From: Psychrobacter sp. UBA3962
GTDB taxonomy: Bacteria > Pseudomonadota > Gammaproteobacteria > Pseudomonadales > Moraxellaceae
Direction of reading: 5' to 3'
Length of the DNA stretch: 28,448 bases
NCBI RefSeq assembly: GCF_002385225.1
Contig: NZ_DGDC01000040.1
Coordinates: 1-28,448 of the forward strand
Shown: piece after piece, positions 1 to 7,121 of the stretch
How the letters are laid out: every line of letters starts with the position of its first letter
Numbering within the stretch: position 1 is the first letter of the stretch
The notes under the pieces: model-generated
The model's input: only the letters and a program-made list of their open reading frames with translations
Database searches by the model: none
What the model was told of the DNA's origin: nothing
Made by a program: the position numbers and the translations under genes

Positions 1-24
1 TGTGCTATAAAAGGATAATTTAAT

Positions 25-37
25 CTTCAATTTGAAG
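25..37 (-). other. Small inverted repeat in the leader
   Basis: CTTCAA-T-TTGAAG is a 6-bp perfect inverted repeat with a one-base centre. It lies downstream of both minus-strand promoters, so it would sit in the leader transcript. A leader hairpin would fit a boxB-like element of an rRNA antitermination leader, but no clear boxA follows within the window and the loop is too tight for a normal hairpin. Confidence 0.25.
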
Positions 38-65
38 AAGTGTTAGCCTTAGTAGCGAGCCATCC

Positions 66-93
66 AGTATATCATTAATTTGTATTCTGTCAA
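66..93 (-). promoter_or_regulatory. Strong sigma70 promoter (P2, rRNA/tRNA type)
   Basis: Read on the minus strand, this is a perfect -35 TTGACA (88-93), a 16-bp spacer and a -10 TATACT (66-71). An A-rich stretch just upstream (94-108) resembles an UP element, and the bases after the -10 are GC-rich (GGATGGCTCG), like the discriminator of stringently controlled promoters. Transcription would start near 59 and run left out of the window. It is the second of two similar promoters about 107 bp apart, an arrangement typical of rRNA operons; that identity is inferred because no rRNA is visible here. Confidence 0.7.
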
Positions 94-172
94 GCTTTTA
101 TTTTAATCTGTTATCAGAACTAAGATTTAAAACCAATTAAGCTTCTAATCTCGTTGTCCCGATGAGGTGCGT

Positions 173-200
173 ATTATACGCGGTTTTGTTACATTGTCAA
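173..200 (-). promoter_or_regulatory. Strong sigma70 promoter (P1, rRNA/tRNA type)
   Basis: On the minus strand both hexamers match consensus exactly: -35 TTGACA (195-200) and -10 TATAAT (173-178), with a 16-bp spacer. The upstream 201-220 region is A/T-tract rich (AAACGAAAAAAC on the minus strand), like an UP element. The downstream sequence begins ACGCACCTC. A 13-nt palindrome (169-181, GCGTAT-T-ATACGC) overlaps the -10. Transcription would start near 166 and run left. Perfect boxes, 16-bp spacing and a tandem partner suggest an rRNA or tRNA operon promoter. Confidence 0.72.
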
Positions 201-599
201 GAAGTTTTTTCGTTTTGTTTGAATTTGTTTATTTTCCAAACCTTCCCAATTACTCCCTGCCTCAACAGAACGACGTATTATATAGCTTTTTTACTGACCG
301 TCAAGGGCTATTTTCTATATAGACCACTCAGCATACAAATAAAAAGATAGGTAGTAACCAAGATAGCTGAATAGCTACTTATTTATGATGACAGTTTATC
401 GCCTATATTGAGAATAAAAGGTCAATCAATCCCCTATTAAACCTGTGGATTTGCTAAAATAACTATTATAAGTGTCATAATTTAATCTTAAAATAAATAT
501 CAATGCAGCTTCATACGTTATGCGTCGTGATATCTCATCCATAAGTTAAGGTTATGGCAATAGCCGAGATATTCGACTAAAAATGTTTAAGGGGTCCAG
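201..599. other. Gene-free stretch upstream of frdA
   Basis: No credible coding region is seen. The possible frd promoter elements are weak: TTGCTA at 451-456 and CATAAT at 476-481, 19 bp apart. I looked for an FNR-type palindrome (TTGAT-N4-ATCAA), expected for an oxygen-controlled fumarate reductase, and did not find a convincing one. Confidence 0.4.
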
Positions 600-2405
600 A
601 TGCAAGTAGTCAAAACAGATGTGGCAATTATTGGTGCTGGGGGCGCCGGCCTTCGTGCTGCCATCGAAATTGCCCGTAGTGCGCCCGATACTGAGGTAAT
701 GTTAATTTCAAAAGTGTACCCAATGCGTAGTCACACTGTTGCTGCTGAGGGCGGCGCTGCTGGAGTCGTTCGTGATGATGACTCTTTGGAAAATCACTTC
801 AATGACACGGTATCCGGTGGGGATTGGTTGTGTGAACAAGATGTGGTTGAGTATTTTGTTGAACACGCCACAGAGGAGATGATTCAACTCGAGCATTGGG
901 GTTGCCCTTGGTCACGCCTGCCCAATGGGCGGGCAAATGTGCGCCGCTTTGGAGGCATGAAGATTCCACGCACTTGGTTTGCGTCAGATAAGACCGGTTT
1001 TCATATTCTGCATACCCTATTTCAGACTTCAATACAGTATCCCAATATTAAGCGCCTGGATGAACACTTTGCTTTAGATTTGATAATGGATTCGACTGAT
1101 GAACAAGTTCAGCAAAAACAGCTTGAGGGTGTGCTTTGCTACGACTTATTAAATGGTAAAACGGTAGCGGTACAAGCTAAAAGTGTGATTATCGCTACAG
1201 GCGGCGCAGGCCGAATCTATACCTTTAATACCAATGGTGGCATTGTCACAGGGGATGGTATGGCATTGGCCTATCGCCATGGCGTACCCCTACGTGATAT
1301 GGAGTTTGTGCAATATCACCCTACTGGGTTGCCGGGTTCTGGAATCTTAATGACAGAAGGTTGCCGTGGTGAAGGAGGCATCTTAGTTAATAAAGACGGC
1401 TATCGCTATCTTCAAGATTATGGTTTGGGTCCTGAGACACCTGTCGGCGAGCCAAAAAACAAGTACATGGAGCTTGGTCCACGCGATCGTCTATCACAAG
1501 CTTTTTATCATGAATGGAAGGCAGGTCGTACCATCGATACACCAAGAGGTCCCGCCGTTCATCTCGACTTGCGCCACCTGGGCGAGGACTATATTAATGA
1601 ACGCTTGCCCTTTATTAGATCACTTGCCAAAAAGTTCGTTGGTGTTGACCCCGTATACGAACCGATTCCTGTCCGCGCAACCGTTCACTACACTATGGGC
1701 GGTATTGAAACAGACCGTCATTGCCAAACTCGTATACCAGGATTATTTGCGGTCGGTGAATGTGCTTCTGTTGGCTTGCATGGTGCAAACCGTTTAGGCT
1801 CAAACTCTTTAACAGAGCTGTGCGTGTTCGGTAAAGTAGCTGGTGAAAACGCTTTGCTACATGCCCAGTCTAATCAAAACTCTGTTTCTGCATCAGATTT
1901 TGAACAGTTGGCTAAGCAAGCTTTTAAACCCTATGCAGAGCTATTAAATCGGACTAATGGTACCGAAAAACCTGCCGATATCCGTAACGATCTCGGCAGA
2001 ATGATGGAAGAAAACGTTGGGATCTATCGCAGCGCTGAAAATTCAGAAATTGCCATTGCCGGTATCAAAAAGCTTAAAGAACGCTATAAGAATGTGAAAG
2101 TCACAGACCATAGCTCGACCTTTAATACTGACTGGCTCACAACCATTGAGCTAGGTTATCTATTAGATGTGGCGGAAAGCATGATTTATAGCGCTAGCGC
2201 TCGTAAAGAGTCGCGGGGCTCACATCAGCGACTTGATTATCCAGAGCGTGACGACGAGCACTATCTCAAACACACTCTTGCTTTTTATCAACCAGACACA
2301 GAACCAGAAATTAAATATAGCGATGTTTTAATTACTAAGTCACAACCAGCCACACGGGCTTATGGTGCTGCGGGTGAGTCTGGAGGAGAAAAGCAATATG
2401 AATAG
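600..2405 (+). CDS. frdA: Fumarate reductase flavoprotein subunit FrdA
   Basis: This is the catalytic FAD subunit of quinol:fumarate reductase, which reduces fumarate to succinate on the cytoplasmic face of the inner membrane. At 601 residues it matches E. coli FrdA (602). The N-terminal dinucleotide-binding glycine motif GAGGAG spans residues 12-17. The MRSHTVAAEGG segment contains His45, equivalent to the histidine covalently linked to FAD. Further family motifs are YHPTGLPGSG, a RGEGG segment and HGANRLGSNSL. The start is supported by AAGGGG a few bases upstream. It overlaps frdB by 8 bp, indicating translational coupling. The choice of FRD over succinate dehydrogenase rests on the order A-B-C-D and on the FrdC/FrdD-type anchors that follow; the reverse reaction is also possible. 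Confidence 0.95.
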   Translation: MQVVKTDVAIIGAGGAGLRAAIEIARSAPDTEVMLISKVYPMRSHTVAAEGGAAGVVRDDDSLENHFNDTVSGGDWLCEQDVVEYFVEHATEEMIQLEHWGCPWSRLPNGRANVRRFGGMKIPRTWFASDKTGFHILHTLFQTSIQYPNIKRLDEHFALDLIMDSTDEQVQQKQLEGVLCYDLLNGKTVAVQAKSVIIATGGAGRIYTFNTNGGIVTGDGMALAYRHGVPLRDMEFVQYHPTGLPGSGILMTEGCRGEGGILVNKDGYRYLQDYGLGPETPVGEPKNKYMELGPRDRLSQAFYHEWKAGRTIDTPRGPAVHLDLRHLGEDYINERLPFIRSLAKKFVGVDPVYEPIPVRATVHYTMGGIETDRHCQTRIPGLFAVGECASVGLHGANRLGSNSLTELCVFGKVAGENALLHAQSNQNSVSASDFEQLAKQAFKPYAELLNRTNGTEKPADIRNDLGRMMEENVGIYRSAENSEIAIAGIKKLKERYKNVKVTDHSSTFNTDWLTTIELGYLLDVAESMIYSASARKESRGSHQRLDYPERDDEHYLKHTLAFYQPDTEPEIKYSDVLITKSQPATRAYGAAGESGGEKQYE

Positions 2406-3270
2406 CCACTCTAAACTAAATAGCAGCCAACCTATTAACCAAGAAAGCAATCCTGATACCTCAGCAAGCAATACTGTCAAAATTACAGTCATGCGCTATC
2501 GCCCCGATGAAGATGATAAACCTTGGCCAGAAACGTTCGAGATTGAATGGACTTATGATATGTCTATTCTTGATGCGCTGGGGGTTATTAAAGACAATCT
2601 GCGTCCAGAGCTTGCTTATCGATGGTCATGTAGAATGGAAGTCTGTGGCTCATGCGGTATGGTCGTCAATGGCGAGCCTAAGCTTGCCTGCTCTACCTTC
2701 GTACGTGACTACGTTAATAAAAAAGCAGTCAATAAAGCACCAGCTAACAAGGCTCACTCTGAAGGGTTTGGAGATATTGTTATAGGGGCGATGGATAACT
2801 TCCCGATTGAAAAGGACTTAGTGGTAGATACCGAGCCATTTATCAAAAAACTTGAATCCGTTAGTCCTTATATTATTAGTAAAAACCCACGTGCTTTGAG
2901 GGATAAAGAAAACCTTCAAACCCCAAAACAATTGGCTAAATACAAACAATACACCATGTGTATCAACTGTATGCTCTGCTATCAAGCCTGCCCTCAAGTC
3001 GGACTTAATGCAGACTTTTTAGGACCTGCCGCTTCTGCATTAGCCCACCGTTACAATCTTGATAGCCGTGATGAGGGGGCAAAAATTCGCTTCAAAATGC
3101 TCAATGAAGAAAACGGTATCTGGCCGTGTACCTTCGTCGGTTACTGCTCTGATGTGTGCCCGAAACAGGTTGATCCTGCAGGCGCTATCCAGCAAGCCAA
3201 AGCACAAGGGGTTGGTTACTGGGCTATGGACTTAATCAGTAGTAATAAAAAACAACAAGAGGAGTCTTAG
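2398..3270 (+). CDS. frdB: Fumarate reductase iron-sulfur subunit FrdB
   Basis: This subunit passes electrons from quinol to FrdA through three iron-sulfur clusters. The ATG at 2398 is chosen because GGAGGAG lies at 2381-2387 and it overlaps the frdA stop; an earlier in-frame start would add 12 residues inside frdA. The [2Fe-2S] cysteines are C78, C83, C86 and C98. The C188-x2-C-x2-C-x3-C198 group plus C244, C250 and C254 supply the [4Fe-4S] and [3Fe-4S] ligands. At 290 residues it is longer than the 244-residue E. coli protein. The excess is a polar N-terminal extension of about 25 residues and a lysine/alanine-rich insert at about residues 106-131, just after the [2Fe-2S] domain and before the conserved NFPIEKDLVVD segment. 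Confidence 0.95.
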   Translation: MNSHSKLNSSQPINQESNPDTSASNTVKITVMRYRPDEDDKPWPETFEIEWTYDMSILDALGVIKDNLRPELAYRWSCRMEVCGSCGMVVNGEPKLACSTFVRDYVNKKAVNKAPANKAHSEGFGDIVIGAMDNFPIEKDLVVDTEPFIKKLESVSPYIISKNPRALRDKENLQTPKQLAKYKQYTMCINCMLCYQACPQVGLNADFLGPAASALAHRYNLDSRDEGAKIRFKMLNEENGIWPCTFVGYCSDVCPKQVDPAGAIQQAKAQGVGYWAMDLISSNKKQQEES

Positions 3271-3272
3271 TC

Positions 3273-3665
3273 ATGGCTAGAAAACCGTATGTCGCAAAAC
3301 AGTCTGACCACTGGTATCTCCAAACTCCTTTCTATAAAAAATACATGCTGCGCGAACTGACTTGTATTCCAGTTATGCTTGCTGCGCTTAACTTTTTTTG
3401 GTGTATTTCAGCCCTTGCCAGCTCTCCTGAAGCTTGGGCGACCTGGGTTAGTTTTCAACGCAATCCTATTGTGGTCCTTCTCAATATAATTGCGATTATT
3501 GCGGCACTATTTAATAGTGTGGAATGGTTTAAGGCCATGCCAAAAGCCATGCCCATTCAAGTCGGTGAGAAGTTTGTCGAAGATAAAAAGATGATCGCTG
3601 GCAGTTGGGTTGCCTTTGCAGTAGTGGCGCTTATTGTGTTCTTCGTAATCAAAGCATTGATGTAG
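3273..3665 (+). CDS. frdC: Fumarate reductase membrane anchor FrdC
   Basis: One of two small membrane subunits that anchor FrdAB and form the quinol site. The 130-residue length matches E. coli FrdC (131), and recognisable features are KPYV near the N terminus, the PFYKKYMLRE segment, PEAWA and a QNPIVV-like segment (here RNPIVV). Three hydrophobic helices can be placed at about residues 30-50, 65-85 and 108-128. The start lies 2 bp after the frdB stop, with AGAGGAG upstream. The resemblance is to the haem-free E. coli type of anchor rather than to SdhC. Confidence 0.92.
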   Translation: MARKPYVAKQSDHWYLQTPFYKKYMLRELTCIPVMLAALNFFWCISALASSPEAWATWVSFQRNPIVVLLNIIAIIAALFNSVEWFKAMPKAMPIQVGEKFVEDKKMIAGSWVAFAVVALIVFFVIKALM

Positions 3666-3702
3666 TCGAAAAAATCACCCTTCTATATAAAAGGAGAGCA
3701 TC

Positions 3703-4050
3703 ATGAGTAACAAACATCTAAAGCCAATCTTTTGGGGCATCTTTTCAGGGGGTGGCACAGCAGCAGCGCTGGCTCTCGCCCCTATGGTTGTGGTTATCTG
3801 TCTTTTATTACCCTTTGGAGTGTTGGGCGACCCCAGTAGTTTTTATGAGAACGCTCATGGCTGGATCACGCATTGGGTCTTTTTAGTCTTATTCTCAGTA
3901 TTGGTGTTTTTGTTTATGTGGCATGGCGCCCATAGGCTCTATTATATCTTGCATGACATGCACTACCCGGTTGGTAATGGCACACGTTATTTATTATATG
4001 CCTTGGCAGTAGGGGCTTTTTTAGTGACCTTATATATAGGTTTGTTTTAG
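3703..4050 (+). CDS. frdD: Fumarate reductase membrane anchor FrdD
   Basis: Second membrane anchor of the complex, 115 residues against 119 in E. coli. The opening segment with KPIFWGIFSGGG is characteristic of FrdD, and three hydrophobic helices follow (about residues 20-40, 55-77 and 93-114). HGAHRLYYILHD at about residues 74-85 carries histidines expected near the quinone site. AAAGGAGAG lies about 6 bp before the ATG. It is the last gene of frdABCD, 37 bp after frdC. Confidence 0.92.
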   Translation: MSNKHLKPIFWGIFSGGGTAAALALAPMVVVICLLLPFGVLGDPSSFYENAHGWITHWVFLVLFSVLVFLFMWHGAHRLYYILHDMHYPVGNGTRYLLYALAVGAFLVTLYIGLF

Positions 4051-4123
4051 CTTTGCTCCAGTCATAGCCAAATTATAGTAAGATTTTTGGGATATATACC
4101 CTTTATTTGCAAGTGCTGAAGGA

Positions 4124-4158
4124 TTAGCTACAAAAACCTCTGAAAAATCCTTTATAAT
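4124..4158 (+). promoter_or_regulatory. Possible promoter between frdD and its terminator
   Basis: A perfect TATAAT lies at 4153-4158. The best -35 is weak (TACAAA, 4129-4134, 18-bp spacer). A transcript from here would meet the hairpin terminator at 4181 after only about 20 nt, so this may be a chance match or part of an attenuator. Confidence 0.25.
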
Positions 4159-4180
4159 AGAAGTAATGACAAGGCTACAC

Positions 4181-4204
4181 ACCGACTTTTTAGTCGGTTT
4201 TTTC
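4181..4204 (+). terminator. Intrinsic terminator after frdABCD
   Basis: A perfect 7-bp stem ACCGACT/AGTCGGT (4181-4187 and 4192-4198) with a TTTT loop is followed by a run of T. It lies 130 bp beyond frdD and about 100 bp before thrS. It probably ends the frd transcript, but could attenuate read-through into thrS. Confidence 0.8.
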
Positions 4205-4225
4205 TGTTAGAGTTTATACTAACGG

Positions 4226-4264
4226 TTGTGTTTATTATTTTCATCACAATTATAATGGTGATGA
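4226..4264 (+). promoter_or_regulatory. Probable thrS promoter with overlapping inverted repeat
   Basis: TATAAT at 4251-4256 with a weak TTGTGT (4226-4231, 19-bp spacing) would start a leader of about 40 nt ahead of thrS. A perfect 7-bp inverted repeat, TCATCAC (4241-4247) and GTGATGA (4258-4264), brackets the -10 box. This could be an operator. Confidence 0.45.
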
Positions 4265-4303
4265 GTTCTTTATTTGCGTTATAGATTATTTGGATTTGAG
4301 ATT

Positions 4304-6238
4304 ATGGTTGCAATTACTTTACCTGACGGCAGTGTAAAAGAGTTCGACGGTGCGACAACAGTGATGCAAGTGGCTGAAAGTATTGGTCCAGGCCTTGCTA
4401 AAGCAACGATTGCTGGACGTGTAGATGGTAAGCTTGTGGATGCGAGCGACCCTATTACCCAAGACGCAAGTGTTGAAATTGTGACCGCAAAAGACAAAGA
4501 CGGCGTGGATATCATTCGTCACTCTACCGCACACTTGTTAGGCCACGCGGTGAAGCAGCTGTATCCTAATGTAAAAATGGTTATCGGCCCGGTTATTGAA
4601 GATGGCTTTTATTATGACATCTTCAGTGAAAAGCCTTTTACCCCAGAAGACATGGCCGCGATTGAAAAACGTATGGCTGAGCTGATCAAGCAAAACTATG
4701 ACGTTATCAAAAAAATGACCCCTCGCGATGAAGCCATCAAAATATTCGAAGAGCGTGGTGAGGACTATAAGTTAAAACTTATTGAAGACATGCCAGAAGA
4801 AAAAGAGCTGGGTCTATATCATCACCAAGAATATGTCGATATGTGTCGTGGTCCTCACGTCCCAAACACTCGCTTTTTGAAAGTATTTAAACTGATGAAA
4901 ATGAGTGGCGCTTACTGGCGTGGTGATGCCAAAAACGAGCAGCTACAACGTATTTACGGTACAGCTTGGGCAGATAAAAAAGACTTAAAAGCTTATATCG
5001 AGCGTATCGAAGAAGCTGAAAAACGTGACCATCGTAAGATTGGTAAAGCTCTAGACTTGTTCCATTTACAAGAGCAAGCCCCTGGCATGGTATTTTGGCA
5101 CCCAAATGGCTGGACCATTTATCAAGTGCTTGAGCAGTATATGCGCAAGATTCAGCAGGATAATGGCTATAAAGAAATTAAGACACCACAAATTGTGGAC
5201 AGAAGCTTATGGGAAAAATCTGGTCACTGGGAAAACTATGCTGAGAACATGTTTACCACCAGTAGTGAAAACCGTGACTATGCCATTAAGCCCATGAACT
5301 GCCCTTGCCACGTGCAAGTATTTAACCAAGGTTTACGCTCATATCGTGATTTACCACTACGCTTAGCAGAGTTTGGCTCTTGTCACCGTAATGAGCCATC
5401 AGGTGCCCTGCATGGTATTATGCGGGTCCGCGGCTTTACCCAAGATGACGCGCATATTTTCTGTACCAATGCTCAAATTGGTAAAGAAGCCTCTGACTTT
5501 ATCAAACTTACCCTTGATGTTTATAAAGACTTTGGCTTTGAGAACATTGAAATGAAGCTTTCTACTCGCCCTGAAAAACGTGTCGGTGCAGATGAGCTTT
5601 GGGATGCTGCTGAAAAAGCACTAGCTGATGCTCTAGATGCCGCGGGTCTTGAGTGGGAACTACAAGAAGGCGAAGGCGCGTTTTATGGTCCGAAGATTGA
5701 ATTTAGTTTGCGTGATTCTATCGGCCGTGTTTGGCAGTGTGGTACTTTACAGCTAGACTTCAACTTACCAAATCGCTTGGAAGCTCACTATATTAATGAG
5801 CAAGGCGAACGTGATGTTCCAGTCATGCTACACCGCGCTATCTTAGGATCATTTGAGCGCTTTATCGGTATGCTTATTGAGCACTATGCGGGCTGGATGC
5901 CGGTTTGGCTTGCCCCGCAACAAGTAGTAGTGATGAACATCACTGACAAACAACGTGAAGCCTGTGAAAATGTGGTCGCTGAGCTACAAAATGCGGGCAT
6001 ACGTGTTATTAGTGACTTGCGTAATGAAAAAATTGGATTTAAGATACGAGAAAGAACATTAGAACGTATCCCCTATATGCTAGTATTAGGGGATAAAGAA
6101 GTTGAGTCAGGACAAGTTAACGTGCGGACTCGTGAAGGCGAGAACCTAGGCGTAATGTCTGTGGCTGACTTCATTGAATTAGTACAGAAAGCTGTTGCCC
6201 AAAAGGGGCGACTAAAAACAAAAACTGATGAGGAGTAA
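4304..6238 (+). CDS. thrS: Threonyl-tRNA synthetase
   Basis: Charges tRNA-Thr with threonine. The ATG at 4304 gives 644 residues (E. coli 642) and begins MVAITLPDGSV, the usual N terminus of the TGS domain; an in-frame TTG ten codons upstream is less likely. Domains in order are TGS (about 1-62), the editing domain with HSTAHLLGHA and CRGPHV segments (about 70-225), and the class II catalytic core containing MNCPCH, which carries a zinc cysteine. Motif 2 is RNEPSGALHGIMRVRG and motif 3 is HRAILGSFERF. The anticodon-binding domain (about 540-640) ends the protein. It lies 5 bp before the infC AUU start, the conserved thrS-infC order. Confidence 0.96.
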   Translation: MVAITLPDGSVKEFDGATTVMQVAESIGPGLAKATIAGRVDGKLVDASDPITQDASVEIVTAKDKDGVDIIRHSTAHLLGHAVKQLYPNVKMVIGPVIEDGFYYDIFSEKPFTPEDMAAIEKRMAELIKQNYDVIKKMTPRDEAIKIFEERGEDYKLKLIEDMPEEKELGLYHHQEYVDMCRGPHVPNTRFLKVFKLMKMSGAYWRGDAKNEQLQRIYGTAWADKKDLKAYIERIEEAEKRDHRKIGKALDLFHLQEQAPGMVFWHPNGWTIYQVLEQYMRKIQQDNGYKEIKTPQIVDRSLWEKSGHWENYAENMFTTSSENRDYAIKPMNCPCHVQVFNQGLRSYRDLPLRLAEFGSCHRNEPSGALHGIMRVRGFTQDDAHIFCTNAQIGKEASDFIKLTLDVYKDFGFENIEMKLSTRPEKRVGADELWDAAEKALADALDAAGLEWELQEGEGAFYGPKIEFSLRDSIGRVWQCGTLQLDFNLPNRLEAHYINEQGERDVPVMLHRAILGSFERFIGMLIEHYAGWMPVWLAPQQVVVMNITDKQREACENVVAELQNAGIRVISDLRNEKIGFKIRERTLERIPYMLVLGDKEVESGQVNVRTREGENLGVMSVADFIELVQKAVAQKGRLKTKTDEE

Positions 6239-6246
6239 TACCTATT
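6230..6246 (+). promoter_or_regulatory. infC: Ribosome binding site and AUU start of infC
   Basis: GAGGAG (6230-6235), which overlaps the end of thrS, an 8-base spacer and ATT (6244-6246). No ATG or GTG is available in frame between the thrS stop and the conserved IF-3 sequence. The AUU start permits IF-3 to repress its own translation. Confidence 0.8.
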
Positions 6247-6765
6247 AAACAGTCAAACCGTTTGAACATCAACGAAGAGATCCAGCAAAAAGAAGTTCGC
6301 TTAGTGAAAGAAGACGGCGAACAAATGGGCGTTGTCGATATTGAAACTGCCCGTAAAGCGGCTCGTGATGACAATCTAGATTTGGTTGAATTGGTACCGG
6401 ATGCTAAACCGCCTGTTTGTAAGATTATGGACTACAAGCGTTACTTGTATGACCAAAAACAAAAGGCGAAAGAAGCTAAGAAAAACCAAAAGCAAACTCA
6501 GCTTAAAGAGATGAAACTTCGCCCAAATACTGACGAAGCGGATTACCAAGTAAAACTGCGTAAAATTATCAGTTTCTTGGAAGATCAGGACAAGGTTAAA
6601 GTAACCATCCGTTTCCGTGGTCGTGAGATGGCTCACCAAGACCTTGGCCGTCAACAGCTTGAGCGTATCATCGAAGATACAGCTGAAATCTCAAATGTCG
6701 AGCAACATCCTAAGATGGAAGGTCGTCAGATGGGTATGCTACTTGGCCCAACACGTAAAAAATAA
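6244..6765 (+). CDS. infC: Translation initiation factor IF-3
   Basis: IF-3 binds the 30S subunit, keeps ribosomal subunits apart and checks the start codon. The protein aligns throughout with IF-3, including LVEL.PDAKPPVCKIMDY, DYQVKLRK, the RFRGREMAH segment and the GRQMGMLL tail. The likely start is ATT at 6244, giving 173 residues beginning MKQSNR. GAGGAG at 6230-6235 is 8 bp upstream, and AUU is the known autoregulated start of infC in E. coli, discriminated against by IF-3 itself. A TTG at 6262 would lack a suitable ribosome site and cut conserved N-terminal residues. It is followed by a terminator rather than rpmI-rplT. Confidence 0.95.
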   Translation: MKQSNRLNINEEIQQKEVRLVKEDGEQMGVVDIETARKAARDDNLDLVELVPDAKPPVCKIMDYKRYLYDQKQKAKEAKKNQKQTQLKEMKLRPNTDEADYQVKLRKIISFLEDQDKVKVTIRFRGREMAHQDLGRQQLERIIEDTAEISNVEQHPKMEGRQMGMLLGPTRKK

Positions 6766-6772
6766 TCTGCTT

Positions 6773-6811
6773 AGGAAAGCGTTGTTGATGATTTAAATCA
6801 ATTTCTCTTTC
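6773..6811 (+). other. Hairpin downstream of infC
   Basis: GGAAAG (6773-6778) pairs with CTTTCC (6806-6811), and a perfect 12-bp palindrome TGATTTAAATCA (6789-6800) sits inside. It lies in the 3' untranslated region of infC ahead of the terminator and may protect the mRNA end. Confidence 0.3.
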
Positions 6812-6845
6812 CCAAAGTAGCATTAGAGTGACAGTTATAAACGAT

Positions 6846-6881
6846 ACCATCAATTTGCAGCAGCAGATTGGTGGTTTTTTT
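6846..6881 (+). terminator. Intrinsic terminator after thrS-infC
   Basis: ACCATCAA (6846-6853) pairs with TTGGTGGT (6868-6875) through one G-U pair across a 14-nt loop, followed by seven T. It ends the thrS-infC transcript about 80 bp after infC. Confidence 0.75.
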
Positions 6882-6921
6882 ATGGGTTATTTATATTGCT
6901 AAGTTTTATTGTTAACTTCAC

Positions 6922-6949
6922 TCAACACTTAACATTATTTACTTATAAT
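6922..6949 (+). promoter_or_regulatory. Possible promoter of the TelA-family gene
   Basis: TCAACA (6922-6927), a 16-bp spacer and a perfect TATAAT (6944-6949), about 170 bp before the start codon. The -35 matches four of six consensus bases. Confidence 0.35.
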
Positions 6950-7121
6950 CAATATCATCGCCTGCTGCTTTCTTGTACTATTTATTTAATAGGGCTTTAT
7001 TTAGTGGCTACTTTATTTCATAAGTCGATAGTTTACTTATTAAGCACCACTTACTTTATAAAGCCACTGCCTGAATGAACTTATTGATCAAAATAAACTA
7101 CAACAACTATAAGGACCTCTT

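Noticed and set aside
162..350. A 62-codon open frame on the plus strand
   Set aside because: It overlaps the strong minus-strand P1 promoter and its upstream A/T tract, has no ribosome site, and its composition is phenylalanine/leucine-rich as expected from T-rich non-coding DNA.
201..599. FNR-type control of frdA
   Set aside because: I searched for TTGAT-N4-ATCAA and near variants and found only isolated half-sites such as ATCAA at 499-503.
2362..2397. Earlier frdB start
   Set aside because: It would overlap frdA by over 40 bp and include the GGAGGAG ribosome site of the better start at 2398.
4274..4303. Longer thrS reading frame starting at TTG
   Set aside because: The conserved N terminus begins at the ATG at 4304, and the extra ten residues are not typical of ThrRS.
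6896..7078. A 60-codon frame beginning at TTG after the infC terminator, with hydrophobic stretches
   Set aside because: No ribosome site, rare start, composition explained by T-rich sequence, and it overlaps the probable promoter of the TelA-family gene.
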